The notes beneath the pieces are model-generated. The model saw nothing but the letters and a program-made list of their open reading frames with translations, made no database searches and had not been told where the DNA came from. The position numbers and the translations under genes are program-made. This document shows positions 36,854 through 45,635 of a stretch of DNA of 64,000 nucleotides, piece after piece. Every line of letters begins with the position of its first letter. Within the stretch, counting starts at the first letter, position 1. The stretch comes from Clostridia bacterium (GTDB taxonomy: Bacteria; Bacillota; Clostridia; Christensenellales; DTU072): NCBI GenBank assembly GCA_016297005.1, contig JAEDHK010000003.1, positions 124,001 to 188,000 of the forward strand. The letters are read 5' to 3'.

Positions 36854-38382
36854 GCGAAGATCATCTCCTTTTTATCGACGGTTTTATACTGAATGGCTTC
36901 GGCCACGTCGTCTTGCGAAATATTCTTCCGGCCCGCAAGATCGGCGATGGTACGAGATACTTTCAGTATTCTCGTCGCCGCGCGAGGGCTTAACCGTTCC
37001 GAGCGGAAAACGGCTTCCAACAATCGTTCGCTCTCCATATCGATAGCGCAATACTTTTTAATGGCCGCATTCGACATCTGCGCGTTCGTATAAATCCCCT
37101 CGTCCGAAAACCGCTTCCGCTGAATTTCCCGAGCTCTTTCCACACGTTCTCTGACAACCGCGCTCGTTTCCGCAGGACGACGAGAACGAAAATCATCGTA
37201 CTCTATGTTATCGACGGTAACGTATATATCTATTCTGTCCAGCAATGGTCCGCTGATCTTCGATACGTAATTCATTCGATCCCGAAGAGTACAGGTGCAT
37301 TGCCGCGTTTCGCTACCGTAATAGCCGCACGGACAGGGATTCATACTGGCAATAAGCATAAACCGTGCCGGATATTGTATGGCTCTCGCCACTCGCGCGA
37401 CCGAGATCGTACCGTCCTCGATCGGCTGACGAAGCGCTTCCAGCGTTTTTCTGTTATATTCCGGCATTTCGTCCAGGAACAAAACGCCGTTATGCGCAAG
37501 ACTTACTTCTCCCGGCATCGCCTTTGCGCCTCCGCCCGTCAGGCTGTATATACTGGCCGTATGATGGGGCGAACGGAAAGGACGATGTTTTACCATACCG
37601 TCTTCTTCTCTCAGGATACCGCTGACGGAATGTATCTTCGTTACTTCGATGGCCTCTTCAAAAGTCATTTTCGGCATAATGCCGGTAACGCACTTTGCGA
37701 GCATCGTTTTTCCCGTTCCCGGAGATCCGCATAAAAGTATGTTATGCGATCCGGCAACGGCTATTTCCAACCCTCTTTTGGCGAGTAATTGTCCTTTGAC
37801 GTCCGCTATATCAACGTCGCATATAACGTCCTCTTCAACGTCGAATCCGGCCGGCTCCACGGGTTGATAAACAAGTCCGATCAGCAGGTTTACCACTTCG
37901 GTAAGGTTTTTCAGCGCATATACTTCCGCGCCTTTAACGTAAGCGGCTTCTGCCGCGTTATCGAACGGAACGATAAACTTTTTGTGCCCGGCCTGCATTG
38001 CGCTGATCAGAAGCGGCATAACGCCGTTGATTCTGCGCAGTCCGCCGTCCAACGAGAGTTCTCCCAAAAAGACGTACTGTCCGCATTGGCCGTACGGCAC
38101 TTGTCCTACGGCCGTCAGATACCCGATCGTAATAGCAAGATCCAGTGCCGAACCCTCTTTTTTAATGTCCGCAGGCGCAAGATTAATGACTGTCTTATGC
38201 GCGCCGAAGTCGAATCCGCTGTTCGTTATGGCCGAACGCATGCGCTCTTTGGACTCTTTTACGGCACTCGTCGCCAGTCCGACGATATCAAGAGTCGGCA
38301 AACCGTTCTGCGTAAACACTTCCACGGAAACGGGATAACCTTCTATTCCATCCAAAGCATAACTTTTTATCGTCGTAAACAT
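36850..38382 (-). CDS. comM: YifB/ComM family Mg-chelatase-like AAA+ protein
   Basis: 510 residues. N-terminal ChlI-like domain (LPTLDIVGLATSAVKESKER), AAA+ core with Walker A GSPGTGKT and Walker B VLFLDEMPEY, the arginine-rich block DRIDIYVTVDNIEY, and the C-terminal Mg-chelatase domain. ComM drives branch migration of transforming DNA in Haemophilus and Vibrio; most bacteria encode a homologue next to dprA, as here. A short Cys motif CPCGYYGSETRQCTC is the usual zinc-like cluster of the family. Confidence 0.95.
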   Translation of the reverse strand: MFTTIKSYALDGIEGYPVSVEVFTQNGLPTLDIVGLATSAVKESKERMRSAITNSGFDFGAHKTVINLAPADIKKEGSALDLAITIGYLTAVGQVPYGQCGQYVFLGELSLDGGLRRINGVMPLLISAMQAGHKKFIVPFDNAAEAAYVKGAEVYALKNLTEVVNLLIGLVYQPVEPAGFDVEEDVICDVDIADVKGQLLAKRGLEIAVAGSHNILLCGSPGTGKTMLAKCVTGIMPKMTFEEAIEVTKIHSVSGILREEDGMVKHRPFRSPHHTASIYSLTGGGAKAMPGEVSLAHNGVLFLDEMPEYNRKTLEALRQPIEDGTISVARVARAIQYPARFMLIASMNPCPCGYYGSETRQCTCTLRDRMNYVSKISGPLLDRIDIYVTVDNIEYDDFRSRRPAETSAVVRERVERAREIQRKRFSDEGIYTNAQMSNAAIKKYCAIDMESERLLEAVFRSERLSPRAATRILKVSRTIADLAGRKNISQDDVAEAIQYKTVDKKEMIFA

Positions 38383-40467
38383 TTAGCCTCTCTTTTTTCC
38401 GAGTAAAAGCAGCAGAACGACGATCAGGATAGCGCCGCCGCCGACGCCGAGTACGACGCCCAGGAAGCTGCCGAGCGGCCACTCTCTACCGAAAACGGAA
38501 ACGGTTTTTTGTCCGCCGCCGCTATACACCGTAGGCGTTTTTCCGCCGCTGATAACCAAAACGCAGGAAGTCGATTCTTTCAACACAAATCGTATTCTGT
38601 TATCGATAACGGTCGTTTCGATCTCATTTCCCGTCTTTTTATCGAATAATTTGACGTTTCTGTCCATATAACCGGAGGGCAGTCCGGTCGTGACGATAAT
38701 ACCGTTCGTAAGCGGAATCGGAAGATCTTCGCCGTTTTGCTTTATTGTCAACGTAAAGTGATCCGCAAAACCGGAAGAAAACCCGGAGTCCGAAACAAAA
38801 TCGCTATCGTCCCCTTGCGCGGAAGCCACGATCAACTCAATACCGTTTCCAAACGTCTCTCCTCCGAAATCGGCTTGATTGACCGAAAAATCAATGTTTG
38901 AGGAAGCATATTGAGGAACCGATTCGATAACGGTCTTAGTTTGCGAAACAGGCAAGTACAAATTTTTGATCGCATTATATTGCTTTACGATATCAATGCG
39001 GGAATTCCCGGACGTATTCAAAAGAATATTCATTGTCGAAAAGGCTTCGCGGATGTCATTTTGTGTTTTTTGCGTACACTTAGAGTAATCGGTGGAAAGA
39101 TACAATTGATGCAGCTCTTTACAATATGCATTGATTTCCGCGTCTGAGAAATAATCGACGACAAAAGAATGCTCCGTTACGTTCCCCACGCCGTCAATCA
39201 GACTGACCTTACGCAGATATGCACCGTCGAAGCAATCGAACCGTATGGAGCAAAGACAGTTTCCTTTTTCTTCCGTCACGCTAAAAACCTTATCGCTATC
39301 CTGCAGAGAGACGGAAACGATACCGCTTTCTTTATAATCCGACGCCGAAAAAGTCAGATAACAAACGCCGTCCTCTCTCATCAGATCGATTTCCGTTAAA
39401 AACGTCGCCGTATCCATGTAAGGCGGTTTTACGTCGAAAGCCGAACTGCTCAGTTCGTATTCGACGTATTCCGATCTGTTGCCCGCTTTATCCATGGCAT
39501 AAAACTTAAAATTGTAATTTTTTTGCGTATCAAGGACAATACCGACGCCATTTTCATACTCGTAAGAAACGTTATTCATTAAATAGTGCTGCCGCTCGGT
39601 CAGACCGCTCTGTGCGTCCTCATGATAAGTCAAAGTGATCGTATAGCTTTTTGCATACCGACCGGATACAACGGACGGCGTAACGGAATAAGACGGCGCC
39701 ATCGGTTTCGTGGTATCGTACATCCCGAAATAATAATCTTGGGAAGCCGAGTTTCCCGCGGCGTCATAGACGGTCACGGCCACCCGGCACGACTTATTGA
39801 TTACGACGTATGTACGATCCGTAGGCGCTCCGTCGATCATCCTCACGGAAGACAACGTTCCGTCGTTATAATAAACGCGATAAACCGCTTCTTTTATTCC
39901 CGAAAGGTTGTCGACAACGTCGGACCAATCCAGAACGACATCGAAATTCGTACCTACGACTTGCCATTGCGTCATCGAATTGGAAGTGGGCAGAGAGGGA
40001 GCGTCCGCGTCGCTTTTTACAATAACGCTTTTTTGCCCGATTTCTTCTTGCGTATCGGAAAACGCCGTACAAGTGACGGTATAAATACCCGAACCGACGA
40101 CCGAACAGTCGACAAGTCCGCTAACAGGCGCGTCTTCCATACGGATTCCATCCGGAAGGCTCTCTCCATCTTTAACGCAACTTATTTTATAATAACGCAC
40201 CCCTGTCCCGAAACGGAAAGTAACCACGATATCTTTGGCGTAAGGATTATTGGTATGAGCGAAATAGGTTTCGTAATCGGCGTTGTAAACGAAAACAGGC
40301 TGACCGTTCTCGTTGAACCCGGATAAATAAGTAGCCTTTACGGATTCTACCGCAACGACTTCGTCCGCATATGCCGCCTCAGGGCGTACGTTTGCGCCGA
40401 CAAATACGAGCGCAAAGAAAACGATTGCGAGAAAATATATTAAAAATATATTTTTACCTTTTATCAT
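38383..40467 (-). CDS. membrane-anchored surface protein with Ig-like repeats
   Basis: 694 residues, unidentified. A signal peptide (basic MIKGK, long hydrophobic core, likely cleavage after AYA near 36) is followed by at least three Ig-like units with the closing motif D-x-A-G-N or similar (VTVYDAAGN, AMDKAGNRSEY, LIDGVGN). A helical segment follows, then a Ser/Gly-rich stretch and a single C-terminal transmembrane helix ending in LLGKKRG. There is no LPXTG signal, so it should be anchored by the helix with its bulk outside. It is the first gene of a ten-gene run and abuts yifB with no gap. The ATG at 40467 has AAGGA upstream and a consensus promoter. Why a surface protein heads an operon of DNA and tRNA genes is unclear. 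Confidence 0.75.
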   Translation of the reverse strand: MIKGKNIFLIYFLAIVFFALVFVGANVRPEAAYADEVVAVESVKATYLSGFNENGQPVFVYNADYETYFAHTNNPYAKDIVVTFRFGTGVRYYKISCVKDGESLPDGIRMEDAPVSGLVDCSVVGSGIYTVTCTAFSDTQEEIGQKSVIVKSDADAPSLPTSNSMTQWQVVGTNFDVVLDWSDVVDNLSGIKEAVYRVYYNDGTLSSVRMIDGAPTDRTYVVINKSCRVAVTVYDAAGNSASQDYYFGMYDTTKPMAPSYSVTPSVVSGRYAKSYTITLTYHEDAQSGLTERQHYLMNNVSYEYENGVGIVLDTQKNYNFKFYAMDKAGNRSEYVEYELSSSAFDVKPPYMDTATFLTEIDLMREDGVCYLTFSASDYKESGIVSVSLQDSDKVFSVTEEKGNCLCSIRFDCFDGAYLRKVSLIDGVGNVTEHSFVVDYFSDAEINAYCKELHQLYLSTDYSKCTQKTQNDIREAFSTMNILLNTSGNSRIDIVKQYNAIKNLYLPVSQTKTVIESVPQYASSNIDFSVNQADFGGETFGNGIELIVASAQGDDSDFVSDSGFSSGFADHFTLTIKQNGEDLPIPLTNGIIVTTGLPSGYMDRNVKLFDKKTGNEIETTVIDNRIRFVLKESTSCVLVISGGKTPTVYSGGGQKTVSVFGREWPLGSFLGVVLGVGGGAILIVVLLLLLGKKRG

Positions 40468-40500
40468 AATATCCTTATTATAGTTTTTCAACTTTAAAGC

Positions 40501-40529
40501 ATTATATCACAGTTCATAAAACATTTCAA
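40501..40529 (-). promoter_or_regulatory. strong promoter of the ten-gene operon
   Basis: Minus-strand TTGAAA (40524-40529), 17-bp spacer, consensus TATAAT (40501-40506), 33 bp upstream of the first ATG. Apart from short translational overlaps, no internal terminator is seen until 27698. Confidence 0.8.
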
Positions 40530-40530
40530 C

Positions 40531-40559
40531 TGTTAATTATCGCCAATTAAATTTATAAT
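40531..40559 (+). promoter_or_regulatory. possible promoter of the ABC importer operon
   Basis: TGTTAA (40531-40536), 17-bp spacer, consensus TATAAT (40554-40559). The -35 is poor and begins 1 bp from the divergent -35 element; another TATAAT lies at 40561-40566. The 70-nt leader shows no riboswitch I can recognise. Confidence 0.35.
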
Positions 40560-40629
40560 CTATAATAATTAACTCTTCCTTAACATCGGCCCCCTATGGA
40601 TACATAAGATGTAGTAACAGGAGGTTACA

Positions 40630-41640
40630 TTGAAAAAAACTATCGCATTGTTCCTGACTCTTACTTTTTGCCTTTTAGGCTGTTTCAGTCTGATCGGATG
40701 CCAAAAGAAAATGAAGGAAGGAACCATCAGACTGAACGAAACGACTCACTCGGTTTTTTACGCGCCCCTTTACGTCGCAAATTATCTCGGCTATTTTTCC
40801 GATTACGGACTGACGATCGAATTTACGAACGGGGGCGGCTCTGATAACAGTATGACCGCTTTGATCAGCGGCGGCGCGGATATTGCTTTGCTCGGACCGG
40901 AAACTGCCGTTTACGTTAAGACGCAAGGCAGTAGCAACGGCGCGGTAATCGTCGGACAACTGACGCAAAGAGACGGCTCTTTTTTGATCGGCAGAAAGGC
41001 TGAACCGAACTTTAAGTGGGCTGATCTGCGCGGAAAAGAAATTATCGGCGGGCGTAAAAGCGGTATGCCGGCCATGTGTCTCGAATATGCCATAAATAAA
41101 AACGGCTTGAAAAACGGAAAAGATCTGACCATCAATTACGATGTGTCCTTCGATATGATCACTTCCGCTTTTGAAAGCGGCATCGGCGATTATTGCACTA
41201 TGTTCGAACCGTCGGCCAGTCAATACGAATCGCTTGGCAAAGGTCATATTGTCGCAAGCGTGGGAAAAGAGACGGGGAACGTCGCCTATACCTGCTTTAT
41301 GGTTACTCAAAAGTATCTGACGAATAACAGAGAACGAGTTACCGACTTTATGAAGGCAGTCATTAAAGGCATCAATTACTGTTTCACGCATACGCCCGAA
41401 GAAATCGCCGAAGTCATTCAGCCCGGTTTTTCAACGACGGACGCAGAACTGTTGGTTCGCTCCGTAAAACATTATATGGAGATCGAGGCGTGGAAAACGG
41501 TGCCGACTATGACGGAGGACAGTTTCGACAGTCTTCAAAACATCTTACTTGCAGCGGGGAGCATCGGCAAAAAAGTCGGATACGGCGCCGATATCGTCGA
41601 TAACAGTATCGTAGAAGAAATCATTGCGGGGCAACTATGA
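40630..41640 (+). CDS. ABC importer substrate-binding lipoprotein (NMT1/SsuA type)
   Basis: 336 residues. Signal peptide with lipobox SLIGC, so the protein is lipid-anchored outside the membrane. The fold is the NMT1/NrtA/SsuA type: VFYAPLYVANYLGYFSDYGL at the start, ISGGADIALLGPETAVYV, and a helix-rich C-terminal lobe. Relatives bind thiamine pyrimidine precursors, sulfonates, taurine, nitrate or riboflavin; the ligand cannot be chosen here. The start codon is TTG at 40630, fixed by AGGAGG five nt upstream. The stop overlaps the ATPase gene (ATGA). Confidence 0.87.
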   Translation: MKKTIALFLTLTFCLLGCFSLIGCQKKMKEGTIRLNETTHSVFYAPLYVANYLGYFSDYGLTIEFTNGGGSDNSMTALISGGADIALLGPETAVYVKTQGSSNGAVIVGQLTQRDGSFLIGRKAEPNFKWADLRGKEIIGGRKSGMPAMCLEYAINKNGLKNGKDLTINYDVSFDMITSAFESGIGDYCTMFEPSASQYESLGKGHIVASVGKETGNVAYTCFMVTQKYLTNNRERVTDFMKAVIKGINYCFTHTPEEIAEVIQPGFSTTDAELLVRSVKHYMEIEAWKTVPTMTEDSFDSLQNILLAAGSIGKKVGYGADIVDNSIVEEIIAGQL

Positions 41641-42431
41641 CTTTACTCGAATTGAAAAACGTATGTTTTTCTTACCACTCTAAGGACGCCGAAACGGTCG
41701 CCGTCGATAACGTTTCTTTTTCGGTAGACGAAGGAGAATTCGTCGGTATCATCGGACCGTCCGGCTGCGGAAAAACGACTATTCTTAATCTCCTCGCCGG
41801 CATTTACGCTCCTGCATCCGGCACGATAATTTTAAACGGAAAGAGTGCGTCCGAATCGACCTCGAAGATCGGTTTGATGCCTCAACGGGATCAACTCTTT
41901 CCTTGGAGAACGATAGAAAGCAACGTTTTGCTCGGACCGGAACTGCTCGGACGAAAAAACAAAGCCAACAAGAAGCGCGCTTCTTTACTTTTACGCAAGT
42001 ACGGTCTGAGTGACTTTGCAAAAAAATACCCATCCGAACTCAGCGGCGGGATGCGACAGCGTTCCGCCCTGATCAGGACCCTGGTTATGGATCCGGATAT
42101 CCTTCTTTTGGACGAGCCGTTTTCCGCTTTGGATTTTCAGACGCGTATCGTTGTGTGCGATGACGTTCACAGAATCATAAAACAAGAAAAAAAGACTGCG
42201 GTGATCGTCAGTCACGATATCAACGAATGCGTTTCTTTATGTGATAAAATCGTCATTCTCAGCAGGCGACCGGCACACGTACTCGAAACGATAGAAATCG
42301 ATCTGAACAAGTCTGCGTCTCCTCTTCAACGGCGGGAATGCAGGGACTTTCCTGGGTATTTTAAAAGAATATGGAAATTACTGGAGGATAAAAATGAGCG
42401 ATGCACAACGAAAATACCTGAAAAAACGTAA
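41637..42431 (+). CDS. ABC importer ATP-binding subunit (SsuB/TauB/NrtD type)
   Basis: 264 residues. Walker A GPSGCGKTT, Q-loop LMPQRDQLFPWR, signature LSGGMRQR, Walker B ILLLDEPFSALD and H-loop VSHDINE are all present. The FPWRT sequence after the Q-loop is typical of the sulfonate/nitrate/pyrimidine importer group. It overlaps the binding-protein gene by 4 bp and the permease gene by 38 bp. Confidence 0.93.
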   Translation: MTLLELKNVCFSYHSKDAETVAVDNVSFSVDEGEFVGIIGPSGCGKTTILNLLAGIYAPASGTIILNGKSASESTSKIGLMPQRDQLFPWRTIESNVLLGPELLGRKNKANKKRASLLLRKYGLSDFAKKYPSELSGGMRQRSALIRTLVMDPDILLLDEPFSALDFQTRIVVCDDVHRIIKQEKKTAVIVSHDINECVSLCDKIVILSRRPAHVLETIEIDLNKSASPLQRRECRDFPGYFKRIWKLLEDKNERCTTKIPEKT

Positions 42432-43188
42432 AATACGCATTATTATAACGCACTTACTTCGTATTGGACTGTTACTGATTTTTATTGGCGGATGGGAACT
42501 GATCGCGCGTTTTAACGTGATCGATCCGTTTATTATTTCGTCGCCGTCGAGGATTATTAAAATCATCGCCACACTGAATAAAAACGGAGAACTCAATAAG
42601 CATATAATCGCGTCCTTATACGAAACGGTAGCCGGTTTTTTGATAGCGACCGCCGCCGGGAGCTTTATCGCCGTACTTTTATGGTGGAGCACCCTGCTGC
42701 GCGACGTTCTGGAACCGTACGTCATCACGCTGAATTCTTTACCGAAAATCGCACTCGGCCCGATCATCATCGTGTGGATGGGCGTCGGAAAGCCGGCAAT
42801 AATATTTATGGCGGTTCTGATCTGCATTATCATCACGATTATCAACATGTTGGCCGGCTTCTGCTCTGTCGATAAAGAAAAGATCATGCTCCTCCGATCC
42901 ATGCATGCAGGGAAATTAAAGATTATGACAAAACTGATCATTCCGGCCAACATTCCGACTCTTATATCCGTTTTAAAAATAAACGTCGGGTTAAGTTGGG
43001 TCGGTTCGATCATGGGAGAATATCTGAGTTCGCGAGAAGGTCTCGGCTATCTGATCGTATACGGCTCGCAGGTGTTCCAACTGGATCTGGTAATGGCAAG
43101 CACGGTGATTCTATGCGTTCTCGCGGGAGGCATGTACGCCGCCGTAGCCATACTGGAAAAATTAGTGAAGAAAAAATTCGCGCAATAA
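42394..43188 (+). CDS. ABC importer permease subunit (SsuC type)
   Basis: 264 residues with about six hydrophobic helices and the binding-protein-dependent transport signature (residues about 110-200, including NSLPKIALGPIIIVWMGVG, where the cytoplasmic EAA loop contacts the ATPase). A ribosome site GGAGG lies inside the end of the ATPase gene, and the two frames overlap for 38 bp. Completes a one-permease, one-ATPase, one-binding-protein importer. Confidence 0.93.
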   Translation: MSDAQRKYLKKRKIRIIITHLLRIGLLLIFIGGWELIARFNVIDPFIISSPSRIIKIIATLNKNGELNKHIIASLYETVAGFLIATAAGSFIAVLLWWSTLLRDVLEPYVITLNSLPKIALGPIIIVWMGVGKPAIIFMAVLICIIITIINMLAGFCSVDKEKIMLLRSMHAGKLKIMTKLIIPANIPTLISVLKINVGLSWVGSIMGEYLSSREGLGYLIVYGSQVFQLDLVMASTVILCVLAGGMYAAVAILEKLVKKKFAQ

Positions 43189-43217
43189 AAAAATCGGCAT
43201 GTAAAATGCCGATTTTT
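43187..43217. terminator. bidirectional terminator between ABC importer and dapA
   Basis: AAAATCGGCAT, 5-nt loop, ATGCCGATTTT (about 43190-43216) with T-run on the right and A-run on the left; it serves both the plus-strand permease and the minus-strand dapA. Confidence 0.9.
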
Positions 43218-43236
43218 GTTACATAAAATACAGAAA

Positions 43237-44127
43237 CTACACTTTCAAGCCGCACTTACGCATTTCTTCAAGCAGATGCGCTTTGTGCGCTTCTTCCATT
43301 TCGGTAAGAGGAAGACGAATGTTATTTTCGCAAAAACCGAGAGCGTGCATCGCCGCCTTTACGGGAATGGGGTTGACTTCCGAGAAAAGAGCCTTAATGA
43401 GCGATAAAAGTTCAAGTTGCATTTGCGCGCTGCCTTTAACGTCGCCGTTAAAGAACTTTCTGCAAAGCTCAACCGTCTCTTTCGGCATTACGTTGCTGAG
43501 AACGGAAATAACGCCCTTTGCGCCCATAGCCATCATAGGAACAATCTGATCGTCGTTGCCGCTGTAAATATCGAGTTTATCGCCGACAAGGCTCATCGTT
43601 TCGACCATTTGAGCAATATTGCCGTTTGCCTCTTTGATAGCGGCGATATTAGGATGATCGGCAAGAATGGCGTACGTTGATGGTTCAATATTCATCGAGG
43701 TACGACTGGGGACGTTATAAAGAATGATCGGAACGGTACTTGCGTCCGCGATCTGCGTAAACATTTTTATCAATCCCGATTGCGTGCACTTATTATAATA
43801 AGGCGTTACGCACAGAAGCGCGTCTGCGCCGGATGCGCACGCGCAACGCGCGAGATCAAGCGCGTAAGAAGTGTCGTTACTGCCTGCTCCGGCAATGATC
43901 GGCACGCGACCCGCGGCTATTTTACAGGCATATGTAATCGCGTCGCGGTGTTCTGCGTCGGTAAGCGTGGACGACTCACCCGTCGTACCGCAAACAACCA
44001 AAGCCTGCACGCCGCTTTCGATCTGCCAATTGATCAGACGATAAAAACTCTCGTAATCTATTCCGCCGTCATTGAATGGAGTGATCAATGCCGTGGCAAC
44101 GCCTTCGAACAAAGTTTTCTTTTTCAT
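43237..44127 (-). CDS. dapA: 4-hydroxy-tetrahydrodipicolinate synthase
   Basis: 296 residues. Condenses pyruvate with aspartate semialdehyde, the first committed step to lysine and meso-diaminopimelate. Aldolase barrel with CGTTGESSTLTDAEH near residue 42, the catalytic Tyr in ILYNVPSRT and the Schiff-base Lys in IAAIKEANG. The start is the ATG at 44127 with AAGGAG ten nt upstream; the frame extends 22 codons further but that part overlaps the promoter region. It is the last gene of the leuA unit; no other lysine genes are adjacent. Confidence 0.95.
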   Translation of the reverse strand: MKKKTLFEGVATALITPFNDGGIDYESFYRLINWQIESGVQALVVCGTTGESSTLTDAEHRDAITYACKIAAGRVPIIAGAGSNDTSYALDLARCACASGADALLCVTPYYNKCTQSGLIKMFTQIADASTVPIILYNVPSRTSMNIEPSTYAILADHPNIAAIKEANGNIAQMVETMSLVGDKLDIYSGNDDQIVPMMAMGAKGVISVLSNVMPKETVELCRKFFNGDVKGSAQMQLELLSLIKALFSEVNPIPVKAAMHALGFCENNIRLPLTEMEEAHKAHLLEEMRKCGLKV

Positions 44128-44149
44128 GACTGTTACACTCCTTTGTGAT

Positions 44150-44181
44150 ATTATATTATGTGAAACGATCCTGATTGTCAA
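44150..44181 (-). promoter_or_regulatory. possible internal promoter of dapA
   Basis: Minus-strand TTGACA (44176-44181) lies across the stop of the upstream gene; TAATAT follows at 17 bp and TATAAT at 20 bp. The -35 is consensus but the -10 spacing is not ideal. Confidence 0.4.
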
Positions 44182-45635
44182 ACTATTCGACAACTTTCCC
44201 GTAAATTTATTATCGCAGGCCGAATGTAATCCACGGTGTCCTTCGCCGTCATACCGATATCCGTAAAGGTTTTTTGCGCCATTTCTCCGGCGATACCATT
44301 CAATATTGTAGCAAATGCAACAGATTTAAGCAAATTATCGTGCTTTTGACCAACGATTGCAGTTAAAATACCCAAAAAGACGTCTCCACTGCCGGCAGTC
44401 GCCATTCCGGCGCATCCACGGTTGGTAACATAAATAGTTTTCCCGTCCGTAACGATCGTCGACGGTCCTTTCAAAACGGTAATACAACTATTTTTCAAAG
44501 AAAAATGAATCGCAATATTCAGCGGTTCCGAACGAACCTCTTCAATGCTCACACCGGCAAGCATAGCCATCTCGGCATAATGCGGAGTTATAATCAATAA
44601 GTTGCCATTGCGAGGCAGACCGTTCTGCTTCCATGCGAACAAACCATCTGCGTCCAAAACAATCGGACAATCCGCCTTTTCAAATAAAGCGGTAAGCAAA
44701 GCCTTTCTATCGGCGTTTCTGCCCCATCCGCATCCGACTCCGATACAAGCCGTTCCTTTAATGGCCGTCTCAAACTGCTTTTCCGAATAGAGAGTGCTTT
44801 CTAACATAAAGGGAGCAACGGCATGAGCGATCGCGTCGGGAACGACGAGTTTCACGACCCCACTTCCCGAGTAGACGGCAGATGTCGCAAGATTGGATAA
44901 CTTGATCGCGCCGGAATAATTCTCCGAACCTCCGAACAAAGCTATATAACCATATCGTCCTTTATGCGAGTCGTTCTTCCTCGGCAAAATAAATTCCGAA
45001 CAGTCTTCCGGTTCCAGTAGCGTTCCCGCCTCCCCTTTAAATTCCAAAGATAAAATTATCGTTTCTTTGGCATAATCCTTTCCGCTGTTCAAATATAAAC
45101 CATACTTGGCAAAACCGACGCTAAAAACCCTGTCGGCCACGATAGCGCAAGAGGCGATACCGTTATCTGCGTTCAGTCCGCTCGGCACGTCTGCGGAAAA
45201 AACGATCTTCCCCGACGCGTTTATGCGTTCTATCAAACGCTTCGCTTCATCGTTGAGTTCGCCATGAAAACCAATGCCGTACAAACAGTCAACGATTAAA
45301 TCATAATCGGAAAAATCAATATCTTTGTATCCATAGATACATTTAACGCCTTTCTTGACACATTCCTGATAATACTTTATTCCCGAGTCGGAATACTTCC
45401 CAAACGGAATCCAAAGGGTTATTTCTTTATTTTTATCTAGCAAAACAGATGCTGCGGCGTACCCGTCGCCGGCATTATTACCCGTTCCGCAAAGAAACAG
45501 AATGCGTTCGTACTCTGCAAGATTTTTTGCCAATAATCGGCCGACAACGCCCATGAGTTCATAAGGCGTTGTCCCGTTTTTAAAAATATTCTTTTCCGCC
45601 TGTCTGGTTTGTTCTACCGTCGCGACTTTTTTCAT
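44178..45635 (-). CDS. nnrD: bifunctional NAD(P)HX epimerase / ADP-dependent dehydratase
   Basis: 485 residues. Repairs hydrated NAD(P)H. N-terminal YjeF/NnrE epimerase domain (about 1-205) with FLCGTGNNAGDGYAAA and VDCLYGIGF. C-terminal ribokinase-like NnrD domain with IALFGGSENYSGAIKL, ITPHYAEMAMLAG, and the catalytic block GMATAGSGDVFLGIL. The ATG at 45635 shares one base with the stop of the upstream FAD gene (TAATG); an in-frame extension of 29 codons into that gene is not family-like. Ribosome site weak, so coupling to the upstream gene is likely. Confidence 0.94.
   Translation of the reverse strand: MKKVATVEQTRQAEKNIFKNGTTPYELMGVVGRLLAKNLAEYERILFLCGTGNNAGDGYAAASVLLDKNKEITLWIPFGKYSDSGIKYYQECVKKGVKCIYGYKDIDFSDYDLIVDCLYGIGFHGELNDEAKRLIERINASGKIVFSADVPSGLNADNGIASCAIVADRVFSVGFAKYGLYLNSGKDYAKETIILSLEFKGEAGTLLEPEDCSEFILPRKNDSHKGRYGYIALFGGSENYSGAIKLSNLATSAVYSGSGVVKLVVPDAIAHAVAPFMLESTLYSEKQFETAIKGTACIGVGCGWGRNADRKALLTALFEKADCPIVLDADGLFAWKQNGLPRNGNLLIITPHYAEMAMLAGVSIEEVRSEPLNIAIHFSLKNSCITVLKGPSTIVTDGKTIYVTNRGCAGMATAGSGDVFLGILTAIVGQKHDNLLKSVAFATILNGIAGEMAQKTFTDIGMTAKDTVDYIRPAIINLRESCRIV

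Noticed and set aside
40560..40629. Riboswitch (e.g. TPP or FMN) before the ABC importer
   Set aside because: The leader is about 65 nt and lacks any conserved riboswitch core that I can recognise.
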